Shown: positions 39,683-49,293, counted from the stretch's first letter. The stretch: DNA of 64,000 nucleotides from Phyllobacterium pellucidum (GCF_013327855.1 NZ_JABUMX010000001.1:1240001-1304000); one strand, 5' to 3'. Notes: generated by a model from the letters alone, not told the origin. Program-made: numbers and translations.

Positions 39683-40870
39683 CTACGCAAGAAAATCCTC
39701 GATGAAGCGTTCATATATTTGGGTAAGCGTTTCAAGATCGGCAATGTCTACCCTTTCGTCAACCATGTGCATGGTTTTGCCGACAAGGCCGAACTCGACG
39801 ACAGGGCAATAGTCCTTGATGAAGCGGGCGTCGGACGTGCCGCCGGACGTTGAAAGCTGCGGGCGCCGGCCTATGACCGCTTCGACAGACTTCGTCAGCG
39901 TGCCGACGAGTTTGTCATCGTGGGTGAGGAACACGTGGCTCGGCCGGTCGCGCCAGGTCAACTCGTAGTTCACGGGCGTTTTCCGCCCGGGGCGCAGCTT
40001 GCGCCGTCCGGCGGCACGGTCGAGCCGGTTGTGGATCTCGGCCATCAGCGTTTCGTCGGTCCAGCTATCGTTGTAGCGGATGTTGAATGTTGCCGTCGCT
40101 TTGGCCGGTATGACGTTGACCGCAGGATTGCCGACATCCATCGTCGTGACTTCCAGATTGGTCGCCTGGAAATCTTTGGTGCCCTTGTCGAGCGCGGGAT
40201 AAAGCAGGCTGTCGAGCAAGGTGACGAGCCCCCGCACCGGATTGTCGGCGAGGTGCGGATAGGCTGCGTGACCCTGAACGCCGTTTACGGTTATCGTGCC
40301 GGAGAGCGAGCCGCGTCTTCCGATCTTTATCATGTCACCGAGCTTGTCGGGATTGGTGGGCTCGCCGACGATCGCGGCATCCCAGCTTTCGCCCTTGGCC
40401 TTTGCCCATTCAAGAAGCTTGCCGGTCCCGTTGATCGACGGGCCCTCCTCGTCGCCGGTGATCAGAAACGAAATCGACCCCTTGAGGCTGCCATGTTTCG
40501 TGATGTGACGCGCGACGGCAGCGGTGAAACAGGCGACCCCACCCTTCATGTCGACGGCGCCGCGGCCATACATCTGGCCATTGTGAATGGCGGCGGAAAA
40601 GGGCGGGAACTTCCACGCGGCCTCGTCGCCGACGGGCACCACATCCGTATGTCCCGCGAACATCAGATGGGGGCCATTGCCTGAACGTCTCGCATAAAGA
40701 TTCTCGACGTCGGGCGTGCCCTCCTCGCTGAAAACCGGTCTCTCGACCGAAAAACCGAGGGGCGCAAGCATGGATTCGAGAGCAGTCAGCGCACCGGCCT
40801 CGGCGGGCGTTACCGACGGGCAAGCGATGAGCTGGGCGAGGTTTTCTACGGGATCTGTCGCGGATTTCAT
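39683..40870 (-). CDS. dapE: Succinyl-diaminopimelate desuccinylase
   Basis: A 395-residue M20-family zinc amidohydrolase that makes LL-diaminopimelate for lysine and peptidoglycan. Metal ligands are in [13 protein letters not shown] (His, then Asp two residues on) and [13 protein letters not shown] (Asp), and [13 protein letters not shown] holds the catalytic Glu. The C-terminal [11 protein letters not shown] matches DapE rather than peptidases. ATG 40870 ([14 protein letters not shown]) is used; the frame extends 12 codons further. dapD lies 1.2 kb away with panE between. Confidence 0.95.
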   Translation of the reverse strand: MKSATDPVENLAQLIACPSVTPAEAGALTALESMLAPLGFSVERPVFSEEGTPDVENLYARRSGNGPHLMFAGHTDVVPVGDEAAWKFPPFSAAIHNGQMYGRGAVDMKGGVACFTAAVARHITKHGSLKGSISFLITGDEEGPSINGTGKLLEWAKAKGESWDAAIVGEPTNPDKLGDMIKIGRRGSLSGTITVNGVQGHAAYPHLADNPVRGLVTLLDSLLYPALDKGTKDFQATNLEVTTMDVGNPAVNVIPAKATATFNIRYNDSWTDETLMAEIHNRLDRAAGRRKLRPGRKTPVNYELTWRDRPSHVFLTHDDKLVGTLTKSVEAVIGRRPQLSTSGGTSDARFIKDYCPVVEFGLVGKTMHMVDERVDIADLETLTQIYERFIEDFLA

Positions 40871-41013
40871 GCAAGAAGCGATAATGGAAAAGGATAGGCC
40901 TGTCACCTACTACTGCGGCGGGTGCCGGGGCATTGCGGTTCCCGGCATCGGGCGCTGGATTGAAGCACCCGCATCTGTTTAAATGCCGCGACCGATGAAC
41001 CGGGAACAGCAAC

Positions 41014-42039
41014 ATGACCGAAAACGAAAGCCGTATCGTCATCGCTGGAGCCGGATCGATAGGGTGCTACGTCGGTGGTTGCCTCGCCGCTGCCGACAAG
41101 AACGTGGTTTTTCTCGTACGGCCAAGAGTCGATGAAGCGCTTCGCCAAGGGGGCCTCAACATCGTCGATCTCGACGGGACCGAGCGCCTTGTCGGGCGGG
41201 AGAAGCTTCAGCTTGCGGTTGATCCTGCCGCAGCCTTTGGGTCGGCCGAGATTATTCTCGTCACGGTCAAGAGTGGCGCGACTGAAGAGATGGCAAAGCT
41301 GATTGCCGCGCACGCCCCTTCCAGCGCCGTCGTTGTGAGCCTACAGAACGGCGTCGACAACGCAAAGGTGCTGCGTCGCACCCTCCCCAAGGGTTTCACC
41401 GTCGCTGCGGGCATGGTTCCCTTCAACGTCGTGCAATCGGAACCCGGGGAGGTGCCGCTCACTGTCCGGCGGACCACGGAAGGAACAATTCTCATCGACG
41501 ACAAGCCCGGAGACCTTGCCGATGAACTCTCAGTCCCCGGTCTCCAGGTGGCAAATGATGAAGACATGCAGGGCGTTCTCTGGGGCAAGCTGCTGATGAA
41601 CCTCAACAACGCCCTTAATGCCCTGTCAAACCTGCCGCTTGCAACCGAACTGTCCGATCGCAACTGGCGCCGGCTGCTGGCGGACCAGATGAACGAAGGC
41701 ATCAAGGTGCTCAAGGCCCATGGCATCGCGCCGGCAAAGATACAGGGCCTCCCACCGGCGCTCCTGCCGTGGATATTGCGGTTGCCGGACTTCCTTTTCG
41801 GGATTCTCGCACGAAAAATGCTGAGCGTCGGGCCACACGCGCGATCGTCCATGTGGGAGGATCTGTCATGGGGGCGTCCGACCGAAATCGACTATCTGCA
41901 AGGCGTGATCCTTCGCCTGGCGCAGGAGAAGAACATCGACGTCCCCCTGACGCGGCGGATTATCGCGTGTATCAGGGAGGCGGAGGGCAAGCCGCTCCGC
42001 TCTCACACCGTGGAGGAAATCCGCAACTCGCCCGCGTGA
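41014..42039 (+). CDS. panE: 2-dehydropantoate 2-reductase (ketopantoate reductase family)
   Basis: A 341-residue NADPH-dependent reductase of the ApbA/PanE family. The Rossmann loop is IAGAGSIGCYVGG at residues 9-21; the middle strand VSLQNGVDNAKVL holds the conserved Asn; the catalytic Lys is in GVLWGKLLMNLNNALNAL. PanE makes pantoate for coenzyme A. Family members may act on other 2-keto acids, so the pantoate role is likely but unproven. It lies between and opposite to dapE and dapD, a break in the dapD-dapE order seen in relatives. Confidence 0.85.
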   Translation: MTENESRIVIAGAGSIGCYVGGCLAAADKNVVFLVRPRVDEALRQGGLNIVDLDGTERLVGREKLQLAVDPAAAFGSAEIILVTVKSGATEEMAKLIAAHAPSSAVVVSLQNGVDNAKVLRRTLPKGFTVAAGMVPFNVVQSEPGEVPLTVRRTTEGTILIDDKPGDLADELSVPGLQVANDEDMQGVLWGKLLMNLNNALNALSNLPLATELSDRNWRRLLADQMNEGIKVLKAHGIAPAKIQGLPPALLPWILRLPDFLFGILARKMLSVGPHARSSMWEDLSWGRPTEIDYLQGVILRLAQEKNIDVPLTRRIIACIREAEGKPLRSHTVEEIRNSPA

Positions 42040-42044
42040 GCGGA

Positions 42045-42899
42045 TCAGTCGCGCAACAATTCGTTGATCGACGTCTTCGAGCGGGTCTGTTCGTCGACCC
42101 GCTTGACGATCACGGCGCAATAGAGGCTCGGACCAGGCTGGCCGTTGGGGAAGGGCTTGCCGGGAAGCGAGCCGGCGACGACCACCGAATAGGGCGGCAC
42201 TTCGCCGTAGAAGATTTCGCCCGTTGCACGGTCGATAATCTTCGTCGACTTGCCGATGAAAACGCCCATGCCGAGGACAGAGCCTTCGCGAACGATGCAG
42301 CCCTCGACCACTTCGGAGCGGGCGCCGATGAAGCAATTATCCTCGATGATGGTCGGACCGGCCTGCATGGGCTCGAGCACGCCGCCAATGCCGACGCCAC
42401 CCGACAGATGTACGTGCTTGCCGATCTGCGCGCACGAACCGACGCCGGCCCAGGTGTCAACCATGGTTCCCTCGCCGACATAGGCGCCGAGGTTGACGAA
42501 GGATGGCATCAGGATCGCGCCCGGCGCGATATAGGCCGAGCGGCGGACGATGGCGTTGGGCACCGTCCTGATGCCCGCCTTGGCGAATTCCGTCGCACCC
42601 CAGCCGTCAAACTTCGACGGCACCTTGTCCCACCAGACAGCGCCGCCCGGGGCTCCTTCGATGATCCCCATCGGATTGAGACGGAACGACAGAAGCACTG
42701 CCTTTTTCAGCCACTGATTGACCTTCCAGTTTCCGTCAGCCTGTTTCTCAGCGACCCGAGCCTCGCCGCCGTCGAGCAGGAGAAGCGCTGCCTCGACAGC
42801 GTCGCGAACTTCGCCGCGCGTATCGGTATTGATTGCATCGCGTTCATCGAAGGCCTTCTCGATGGTCAATTCGAGGCTGGTGAGGTCAGGCTTGGACAT
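42045..42899 (-). CDS. dapD: 2,3,4,5-tetrahydropyridine-2,6-dicarboxylate N-succinyltransferase
   Basis: A 284-residue hexapeptide-repeat acyltransferase that succinylates tetrahydrodipicolinate in the diaminopimelate/lysine pathway. The left-handed beta-helix region (about residues 105-230) has repeats such as [19 protein letters not shown] and [18 protein letters not shown]. The N-terminal helical domain and the C-terminal [19 protein letters not shown] are typical. It ends five bases from the convergent panE stop. Confidence 0.97.
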   Translation of the reverse strand: MSKPDLTSLELTIEKAFDERDAINTDTRGEVRDAVEAALLLLDGGEARVAEKQADGNWKVNQWLKKAVLLSFRLNPMGIIEGAPGGAVWWDKVPSKFDGWGATEFAKAGIRTVPNAIVRRSAYIAPGAILMPSFVNLGAYVGEGTMVDTWAGVGSCAQIGKHVHLSGGVGIGGVLEPMQAGPTIIEDNCFIGARSEVVEGCIVREGSVLGMGVFIGKSTKIIDRATGEIFYGEVPPYSVVVAGSLPGKPFPNGQPGPSLYCAVIVKRVDEQTRSKTSINELLRD

Positions 42900-43011
42900 T
42901 TGCAGGTCACTCCATTACACGGGCGGTTTAATTTAAGTCTGTGAGAGGGTCAATCTCACCATTACCATGCTGGACCGCGAAAGAATGTCTCAGAACGTCA
43001 TAAGCGTCCGC

Positions 43012-43018
43012 AGGAGGA
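43012..43018 (+). promoter_or_regulatory. Strong ribosome binding site deciding a TTG start
   Basis: AGGAGGA lies nine bases before a TTG at 43028 and no ATG or GTG in the frame follows at a usable distance, so the LOG-family gene very probably starts at TTG. Confidence 0.7.
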
Positions 43019-43027
43019 GAAGCCGAA

Positions 43028-43870
43028 TTGAACACCGATGAAAAAGACAGCTGGACACCGTTTTCTCATTCTTCCGAAGCGGTACGCCGTGTCGAGACTG
43101 CGCCGGAGACGCCGCAGACCCAGTCCAGCACCTATAAGCTGGCCTTTGCCGATCCGGAATTCATGACGCGGCGCGAATTGCGTGCCGTGCGCCTGCAGCT
43201 TGAACTGTTGAAGCCGGAAATGGCGCTCGCCGAGCGCGGCATCCGCTCGACCGTGGTCCTGTTCGGCGGAGCGCGCATCCCCGAACCTGGCGGCGCCGCC
43301 TGGGCGGCGAAGAACGCGACCCAGAAAAAGAACCTCGAGGCCAATTCACGCTACTACGCCGAGGCGCGCAAGTTCGCCGAACTCTGCTCTACCTATTCGT
43401 CAACGACCTACTACCGCGAGTTCGTGGTCGTTACCGGCGGCGGCCCCGGTGTGATGGAAGCCGGCAACCGCGGCGCATCGGATGTCGGCGCGCCGACGAT
43501 CGGGCTCAATATCGTCCTGCCGCACGAGCAGACGCCAAACCCCTATGTATCGCCGGATCTGTGCTTCAATTTCCATTACTTCGCTATTCGCAAGATGCAC
43601 TTTTTGATGCGGGCGAAGGCCATGGCGATATTTCCCGGCGGTTTCGGAACCATGGACGAAACCTTCGAGACGCTCACGCTCATTCAGACCGGACGCATGG
43701 AACGCATCCCGCTTCTACTCTTCGGCAAGTCTTTCTGGGAGAAGGCGATCAATTTCGACTTCCTCGCCGAGCAAGGCGTGATCTCGCCATCGGATCGCGA
43801 ACTCATCACCTTCGTCGATACCGCCGACGAGGCCTGGGATGTGATCCAGGCCTTCTACAAGCTGGATTGA
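43028..43870 (+). CDS. LOG-family / TIGR00730 Rossmann-fold protein
   Basis: A 280-residue long-form relative of the LOG (Lonely Guy) nucleoside monophosphate phosphoribohydrolases, often misnamed lysine decarboxylases. The nucleotide-binding patterns GGGPGVMEAGNRGA (residues about 137-150) and PGGFGTMDETFE (about 202-213) are both intact. An N-terminal extension of about 70 residues precedes the core fold. The substrate is uncertain: it may hydrolyse AMP-like nucleotides or cytokinin phosphates. Translation starts at TTG after a strong ribosome binding site. Convergent with the pyrimidine nucleotidase gene. Confidence 0.85.
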   Translation: MNTDEKDSWTPFSHSSEAVRRVETAPETPQTQSSTYKLAFADPEFMTRRELRAVRLQLELLKPEMALAERGIRSTVVLFGGARIPEPGGAAWAAKNATQKKNLEANSRYYAEARKFAELCSTYSSTTYYREFVVVTGGGPGVMEAGNRGASDVGAPTIGLNIVLPHEQTPNPYVSPDLCFNFHYFAIRKMHFLMRAKAMAIFPGGFGTMDETFETLTLIQTGRMERIPLLLFGKSFWEKAINFDFLAEQGVISPSDRELITFVDTADEAWDVIQAFYKLD

Positions 43871-43874
43871 CGCC

Positions 43875-44600
43875 TCAGACCGGCTCGCTCCTCTTGACCT
43901 GCCTTGGCAGGATCGCGTCGAGGAATGCGGCAAGTTCATCGGTCACGTAATCGACGTGGTCGGTGTTGCCAGGATCCCGCTCCCAGATCTCGGAATAGGT
44001 CGGTTCGAAATTATGCGGAACGATGAGGACCGTGGTCATGCCGAGCGCCTTCGGCACGACGAGGTTGCGCGCCAGATCCTCGAACATGACGCAGCTGGCG
44101 GCGTCGATCTTGTGCATTGCCAGGAACCGATCGTACGTCTCGCGCGCCGGTTTGGGTGTCAGCTCCGCTGCCCTGATGTCGAAAATGTCATCGAACTGCT
44201 CGAGCACACCGAGCTGGCGCGCTGCGCGTTCAGCGTGGCCCCGGTCGCCATTGGTGAAGATGAATTTCCGTCCCGGTAACTGCTTGATCGCCGTGGAAAG
44301 CGACGGGTCGGGCACCAGCCAGGAATAATCGATGTCGTGGACCTTCTGCAGAAAATCATCGGGATCGATATCGTAGCGGTCCATCAAGCCTTTGAGCGTC
44401 GTGCCGTATTCCTTGTAAAATCGCTTCTGGAGATCGCGTGCATCCGTATGCGAAAGCTTCAGCAGATCAGCGACATAGCCCGTCATCTTGACATCAATCT
44501 GCGAAAAGAGATTGGAATGATGCGGGTATAGCGTGTTGTCCAGATCGAAGACCCAGTCCGTTATATGCGCAAAGTTTAATGGATCAGGCTGGTTTGTCAT
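43875..44600 (-). CDS. Pyrimidine 5'-nucleotidase, HAD superfamily
   Basis: A 241-residue HAD hydrolase of the Sdt1/Phm8-like pyrimidine 5'-nucleotidase group. Motif I is WVFDLDNTLYP (nucleophile Asp), motif II FIFTNGDRGHA, motif III Lys in LTPKPARETYD, and motif IV CVMFEDLARNL. It probably dephosphorylates UMP, CMP or related nucleotides. In many Rhizobiales this gene lies between argB and dapD; here other genes separate them. ATG 44600 is preceded by AACCCTAACGG, a weak binding site. Confidence 0.88.
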   Translation of the reverse strand: MTNQPDPLNFAHITDWVFDLDNTLYPHHSNLFSQIDVKMTGYVADLLKLSHTDARDLQKRFYKEYGTTLKGLMDRYDIDPDDFLQKVHDIDYSWLVPDPSLSTAIKQLPGRKFIFTNGDRGHAERAARQLGVLEQFDDIFDIRAAELTPKPARETYDRFLAMHKIDAASCVMFEDLARNLVVPKALGMTTVLIVPHNFEPTYSEIWERDPGNTDHVDYVTDELAAFLDAILPRQVKRSEPV

Positions 44601-44758
44601 CCGTTAGGGTTTCCGCTATTTATCTGCGCTGCTCATGCATCGATTTTATTAGTGCGTCTCATCAATAGACGAAAATGGTCGCAACTACGACCGATTTTAG
44701 ATTTATCGCTCGCCTGCATTTTCCCAATTTCTTATTTCATGCATTTTCCAGAGAAACG

Positions 44759-45514
44759 ATGTCCAAAGTCATTTTCAAGTGCATATTGGTAACCATTGTC
44801 ATGACTGCCTCCTGCGTCGTGATTACCAACGCGATCCGCGAGGCGGTCCACATGTCAGATGGGCCTGCGCGCCTCATTGCCATCCTCTGTCCGCTGCTGA
44901 TCACTCCGCCCATAATCTACCTGTGCCTGCGCCAATCGGAAAAGTTGCGACAAGCCCTAACCGACCTCAATCGAATCATGCAGGAACTCGAGACAACGAA
45001 CGCCCGTCTGTTCGAGGCATCCCTGCGCGACAACATGACCGGGCTTCTCAACCGCGAAACGTTCTTCGAGCGGATGGAGGCTTTGCGCAGGCAGGGACCG
45101 GGCTCCTTGCTGATTGTCGATGCCGACCACTTCAAGAAGATCAACGATAACCATGGCCATCACACCGGTGACGCTGCGCTCATTGCAATCGCACAGTGCA
45201 TATCGCGGTGTATCGGTGAAGATGACTGCGCCGGGCGTATCGGGGGCGAGGAGTTCGCCATATTCCTCGCGACGGCGGACGAAACCGAGGTACGCGGCGT
45301 AGCCGAATGCATTCGCGCCGAGGTCTGCAGCCATGCATTGAAATCGGCCGAAGGCGCGGAGGTTCCGCTCAGTGTCAGCATCGGCGGTGTAGCAGGCGTT
45401 GCCGCCGGTACGGTCAAGGAACACTTCCGGACAGCCGACCGGCGTCTTTACGATGCCAAACGTCGCGGCCGCAATTGCGTCAGCGTCCGCTCGCCTGTCA
45501 AGAACATCGCCTGA
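44759..45514 (+). CDS. Membrane-bound diguanylate cyclase (GGDEF)
   Basis: A 251-residue protein with two N-terminal hydrophobic segments (about 5-25 and 38-57), a short helical linker (58-90, LRQALTDLNRIMQELETTNAR) and a GGDEF domain (DNMTGLLNRETFF onward). The active-site signature is GGEEF at 162-166 with DADHFKKINDNHGH upstream, so c-di-GMP synthesis is expected. The inhibitory-site RxxD that would start nine residues before GGEEF is GEDD here, so product inhibition at that site is probably lost. ATG 44759 is chosen; the frame is open from 44675. Confidence 0.85.
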   Translation: MSKVIFKCILVTIVMTASCVVITNAIREAVHMSDGPARLIAILCPLLITPPIIYLCLRQSEKLRQALTDLNRIMQELETTNARLFEASLRDNMTGLLNRETFFERMEALRRQGPGSLLIVDADHFKKINDNHGHHTGDAALIAIAQCISRCIGEDDCAGRIGGEEFAIFLATADETEVRGVAECIRAEVCSHALKSAEGAEVPLSVSIGGVAGVAAGTVKEHFRTADRRLYDAKRRGRNCVSVRSPVKNIA

Positions 45515-45528
45515 ACGCGGCGCTCCCA

Positions 45529-46362
45529 TCAGACCATGGCGGGGTCAAGCGGTTCCGCCTCCTTCCACCGCGCAATCAGCGCCGGCATGTCCGCCGTCTC
45601 GAAAGCATCGCGAAGGGCGGCGAAAGACGGCAGTACGAAATAGGCCCGCTGGAACTTGTCTATCTCGTATCCCGTCCGCATAACCGTTTCGATGTCGAAG
45701 GGGACGTGGTGCGCATCCGCACTCGTCACCGCGAACTGCAACTCGCTGAAAGACGACATCAGCCCCGCGCCGAAGGCCTTAACTGGGGCGCCTTCCTCCT
45801 GCATCAAGCCGAACTCGGCGGTGTACCAGTAGAGACGAGCGGCCAGTTGCTCGCCGCCCATCCGCGACGCTGCTCCACCCTTGACCCCGTATAGCTGCAT
45901 GAAATCGGCAAATACGGGTTGGCTCAGGATAGGCACGTGGCCGAAGAAATCGTGAAACATGTCTGGTTCGACGATGTAATCGAGTTCCTTCTTCTTGCGC
46001 AGCCAGTTGGTGACGGGAAAACGCTTGTTGGCGAGATGATCGAAGAAGGGCTCGTTGGGGATGAGGCCAGGGACCGCTACGATTTCCCAGCCGGTCAACT
46101 TGCGCAGCCGGTCACTGACTTCGTGGAAATCCGGGATGCGATCCAGTAGGCCGAGCGCTTCCACGCCGTCGAGATAGCTGCGATGCGCAAGCTTTTCCGT
46201 CAGCTTCGTCTGGCGATCGCACAGGGAGCGCCATACCTCCTGGTCTTCGTCCGAATAGTCATATTGCTGTTCGACCGTGAAGTCGGCGTTGCACACCGTA
46301 TAGTCGCCGCGCAGACCCAGCTCAGCGCATTCCCGCGCATAGGCTTCAACACTGATCGTCAT
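45529..46362 (-). CDS. phhA: Phenylalanine-4-hydroxylase
   Basis: A 277-residue iron- and pterin-dependent monooxygenase converting phenylalanine to tyrosine. The metal ligands are His137 and His142 in MFHDFFGHVP and Glu183 in WYTAEFGL. It lacks the regulatory ACT domain of animal enzymes, as expected for bacteria. ATG 46362 follows GGAGGAGAAAATC, and an in-frame upstream ATG at 46380 lies too close to a binding site to be preferred. Divergent from an Lrp-type gene that probably controls it. Confidence 0.95.
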   Translation of the reverse strand: MTISVEAYARECAELGLRGDYTVCNADFTVEQQYDYSDEDQEVWRSLCDRQTKLTEKLAHRSYLDGVEALGLLDRIPDFHEVSDRLRKLTGWEIVAVPGLIPNEPFFDHLANKRFPVTNWLRKKKELDYIVEPDMFHDFFGHVPILSQPVFADFMQLYGVKGGAASRMGGEQLAARLYWYTAEFGLMQEEGAPVKAFGAGLMSSFSELQFAVTSADAHHVPFDIETVMRTGYEIDKFQRAYFVLPSFAALRDAFETADMPALIARWKEAEPLDPAMV

Positions 46363-46420
46363 GATTTTCTCCTCCACCATGGAACCATGACGTGCAGGAT
46401 ACCTTTAGGATAGGAGAGAA

Positions 46421-46440
46421 TTTGACCTAATCATCTCAAA
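46421..46440. promoter_or_regulatory. Inverted repeat between phhA and the Lrp-type regulator
   Basis: TTTGA (46421-46425) and TCAAA (46436-46440) form a perfect inverted repeat with a ten-base AT-rich centre, about midway in the 124-base divergent promoter region. The layout resembles operators of Lrp/AsnC dimers, so it may serve both the regulator and phhA. Confidence 0.4.
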
Positions 46441-46474
46441 AACGCATGCTATAAGGTGAAACTTGATCTTTTTT

Positions 46475-46480
46475 GGAGGA
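46475..46480 (+). promoter_or_regulatory. Ribosome binding site deciding the GTG start of the Lrp-type gene
   Basis: GGAGGA lies six bases before GTG 46487. An ATA/ATT-type open frame continues upstream to 46463, but that start would have no binding site. Confidence 0.7.
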
Positions 46481-46486
46481 AATCGG

Positions 46487-46969
46487 GTGACATCACCTCA
46501 ATTGAATGAGTTCGAGATCAAAATGCTGCAGATCCTCCAGGCCAATGGCCGGGTTGCCATCACTGATCTGGCGCAGATGATCGGGCTGTCCGCGACGCCG
46601 TGCGCGCGGCGTTTCGAGCATCTCCAGGAGAGCGGCGTGATCAAGGGTTTCGCAGCGACGATAGACCGCCGCGCCATCGGGCTCATGGTCGAAGTGTTCA
46701 TCCAGGTGCGGCTCAATACGCACAGCGACGACTCGCCCGAGCGCTTCGTCGGAGAGATAGAGCGCATGGACGAAGTTTCGTCATGCTGGACCATGACCGG
46801 CGAACACGATTTTCTGCTGCATGTCATGGTACCGACGGTCGACGATCTCAACGATTTCGTCATGCATCGGCTGATGCGGCTGAAAGGCGTGCGCGACGTG
46901 CACACCCAACTCGTCCTGCAGAACATCAAGGGGCCGGGAAAGATCCCGCTCGAACACCTGAAGCGGTGA
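46487..46969 (+). CDS. Lrp/AsnC family transcriptional regulator
   Basis: A 160-residue regulator: N-terminal helix-turn-helix (LNEFEIKMLQILQANGRVAI, then GLSATPCARRFEHLQESGVI) and a C-terminal RAM/AsnC ligand-binding domain (EVSSCWTMTGEHDFLLHVMV). Starts at GTG 46487. Its place divergent from phhA matches Rhizobiales in which an Lrp-type protein activates phenylalanine hydroxylase, so phenylalanine or tyrosine is the likely effector. Its TGA directly abuts the TCA (stop) of the convergent argB. Confidence 0.9.
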   Translation: MTSPQLNEFEIKMLQILQANGRVAITDLAQMIGLSATPCARRFEHLQESGVIKGFAATIDRRAIGLMVEVFIQVRLNTHSDDSPERFVGEIERMDEVSSCWTMTGEHDFLLHVMVPTVDDLNDFVMHRLMRLKGVRDVHTQLVLQNIKGPGKIPLEHLKR

Positions 46970-47869
46970 TCAGGGAACGATCAGCGTGCCGGCGCCGCGC
47001 TCGGTGAAAAGTTCGAGCAGAACCGAATGCGGCGTCTTGCCATTAAGGATGACGACGCCTTCGACGCCGCGTGTTATTGCGTCGATGCAAGTTTCGACCT
47101 TGGGAATCATCCCGCCCGAAATGGTGCCATCCTTGATGAGCGCGCGCGCCTGGCCGACCGAAAGCTCCTTGATAAGCTCCTTGTTGGCGTCAAGCACGCC
47201 CGGAACATCGGTGAGGAACAGAAGGCGCGAGGCTTTCAGCGCGCCGGCGATGGCTCCCGCGAAAGTATCAGCATTGATGTTATAGGTATGCCCGTCGCGC
47301 CCCGGAGCGACGGGTGCGATCACCGGGATCATCTCGGAACGCGCCAGAAGGTCGAGCAGCGTGCGGTCGATCTCGACCGGTTCGCCGACGAAGCCCAGAT
47401 CGACGATTTTTTCAATATTGGAGTCGGGATCGATGACGGTCTTCTTGGCCTTCTCGGCAAAGACCATGTTGCCGTCCTTGCCGCACAGGCCGATTGCCCA
47501 TTCGCCTTCGGCATTGATGAGCGCCACGATCTCCTTGTTGATCGAGCCCGCAAGGACCATCTCGACAATCTCGAGGGTCTTTTCGTCGGTGACGCGCAGA
47601 CCGCCTTCGAACTTCGATTCGATCCCCATGCGCGCCAGCATCGAAGCAATTTGCGGTCCGCCGCCATGAACGACGATGGGATTGATGCCCGATTGTTTCA
47701 GCAAGGCTATGTCCCGCGCGAACGCCTTGCCCAGTGCGGCATCGCCCATGGCATGGCCGCCATATTTCACGACGACGGTCTTGTTTTCATAGCGCTGCAT
47801 ATAGGGAAGAGCAGCCGAAAGCAGATTTGCCTGGATTTCGGCGGTTTGGTCGTCGGGCGTCAGGGACAT
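46970..47869 (-). CDS. argB: Acetylglutamate kinase
   Basis: A 299-residue kinase for the second step of arginine synthesis. Conserved parts: [10 protein letters not shown] (phosphate-binding Lys), [10 protein letters not shown], and [16 protein letters not shown], followed by [16 protein letters not shown], the arginine/glutamate site of feedback-regulated enzymes. ATG 47869 ([12 protein letters not shown]) is chosen; the frame stays open to 47971. In relatives argB follows engB directly; here a sigma factor cassette lies between. Confidence 0.97.
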   Translation of the reverse strand: MSLTPDDQTAEIQANLLSAALPYMQRYENKTVVVKYGGHAMGDAALGKAFARDIALLKQSGINPIVVHGGGPQIASMLARMGIESKFEGGLRVTDEKTLEIVEMVLAGSINKEIVALINAEGEWAIGLCGKDGNMVFAEKAKKTVIDPDSNIEKIVDLGFVGEPVEIDRTLLDLLARSEMIPVIAPVAPGRDGHTYNINADTFAGAIAGALKASRLLFLTDVPGVLDANKELIKELSVGQARALIKDGTISGGMIPKVETCIDAITRGVEGVVILNGKTPHSVLLELFTERGAGTLIVP

Positions 47870-48002
47870 GCGCGGGCTCCGGCTTTGGAAGGTCGTGGGG
47901 TTCTTAGCGCCAAAGGCGATCCCGGGCAAACATGATTTCGGCTTGCCGCCAAGGTTTTTGCCCGAAGCCATTGACAGTGTGCCGCACCGCCGGATTTAAA
48001 TC

Positions 48003-48572
48003 ATGCAACCAGCAGTTGGAAACGCCCTTCACATGACGCCCGAAGGCATATCGGAACTGATCTCACGCGTCTCCCTGCGGGACCGGGCGGCTTTCGATGC
48101 GCTCTATGCTTCGACGAGCGCGAAACTTTTCGGCGTGTGCCTGCGTGTCTTGGGTAACCGCACGGAGGCCGAAGACGCGCTGCAGGATATCTACGTCAAG
48201 ATCTGGAACAAGGCGGATCGCTTTGCTGTTGCTGGCACCAGCCCGATTTCTTGGCTCGTCGCCGTTGCCAGGAACCACTGCATCGACCGCCTGCGGGCGC
48301 GCAAGGGCCGAACGGAGGATCTCGACGAGGCATCGGATATCGCCGAGCCTTCCGCCGATCCCGAACAATCCGCCATTGCGACGGGAGAGGCGCGCCGCCT
48401 TGGGGATTGCCTCGACCAACTCGACGCTCCACGTGCGACGGCCGTGCGCGGCGCTTACCTTAATGGCGACAGCTACGAGTTGCTCGCGCAGCGTCATAAA
48501 GTGCCGTTGAATACAATGCGAACCTGGCTGCGACGCAGCCTTTTGAAACTGAAGGAATGCCTGGAAGGATGA
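48003..48572 (+). CDS. ECF-family RNA polymerase sigma factor (SigK-like)
   Basis: A 189-residue sigma-70 factor with only regions 2 and 4. Region 2 is FDALYASTSAKLFGVCLRVL with AEDALQDIYVKIW, and region 4 is SYELLAQRHKVPLNTMRTWL with RRSLLKLKECLEG at the end. The next gene, an RskA-type anti-sigma factor, overlaps its stop by four bases, so the pair is a typical ECF switch. The inducing signal is unknown. ATG 48003 is used; an internal ATG at 48033 is possible. Divergent from argB. Confidence 0.92.
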   Translation: MQPAVGNALHMTPEGISELISRVSLRDRAAFDALYASTSAKLFGVCLRVLGNRTEAEDALQDIYVKIWNKADRFAVAGTSPISWLVAVARNHCIDRLRARKGRTEDLDEASDIAEPSADPEQSAIATGEARRLGDCLDQLDAPRATAVRGAYLNGDSYELLAQRHKVPLNTMRTWLRRSLLKLKECLEG

Positions 48573-49276
48573 GCGCGACACCACCCGATGACACTGTTCC
48601 GGACGGCGACGATCTCGTTGCCGCCGAATATGTGTTGGGCGTGCTGGCCGAAGAGGAGCGCCGCGACGCCGCGCGCCGCATCGAAACGGACCCGGTATTC
48701 GCCCGCCTTGTCACCCGGTGGCAGGAATATTTCAGCGCACTCGATGAGGGGTTCACGCCGGTTTCGCCGCCGCACCATATCAAGTCCCAGATCGATCATC
48801 GCCTGTTCGGAACCGATGCGCCGGCGCCGGCGATGCCGCTATGGACCAGCCTCGTATTCTGGCGCGGGCTTGCACTCGCCGCCCTGTTGCTGGCGATGAT
48901 CGGTTTCGGGCGCGACCTCATTTTGCAGCGTCCCGCGCCGGCGCAACTGGTGGCATCCATGGCTGCTGACAACAGCAAGGTTCGCACAGTCGCAGTTTAT
49001 GACGAGCAGACAAAGCGCCTGAAAGTGAGCCTGGTTGCCGGTGACATGCCCTCAGACCGTTCGCTCGAACTCTGGCTGATTGCCGGGAATGAAGCGCCAG
49101 TCTCGCTCGGGCTGATGAAGTCGCCGCAGGTCACCGAATTTAATGTCCCACAGGGTTTGGCCGCCAAACTGCGTGACGGTACGACGCTTGCCATCTCGGT
49201 GGAACCGCTTGGCGGTTCGCCAAGCGGAGCCCCCACCGGTGCAGTCGTCGCCGCCGGTACGATCCGTGCAATCTGA
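48569..49276 (+). CDS. RskA-type membrane anti-sigma factor
   Basis: A 235-residue protein. The N-terminal cytoplasmic part contains AAEYVLGVLAEEERRDAARR, the sigma-binding anti-sigma-K pattern. One membrane segment (about residues 93-112, SLVFWRGLALAALLLAMIGF) separates it from a C-terminal RskA domain outside the membrane (LVAGDMPSDRSLELWLIAG and the end GAVVAAGTIRAI). It should hold the ECF factor inactive until a signal in the envelope releases it. ATG 48569 overlaps the sigma stop (ATGA) and follows GGAAGG. Confidence 0.88.
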   Translation: MSATPPDDTVPDGDDLVAAEYVLGVLAEEERRDAARRIETDPVFARLVTRWQEYFSALDEGFTPVSPPHHIKSQIDHRLFGTDAPAPAMPLWTSLVFWRGLALAALLLAMIGFGRDLILQRPAPAQLVASMAADNSKVRTVAVYDEQTKRLKVSLVAGDMPSDRSLELWLIAGNEAPVSLGLMKSPQVTEFNVPQGLAAKLRDGTTLAISVEPLGGSPSGAPTGAVVAAGTIRAI

Positions 49277-49293
49277 AAAAATATCGCGCCGCT

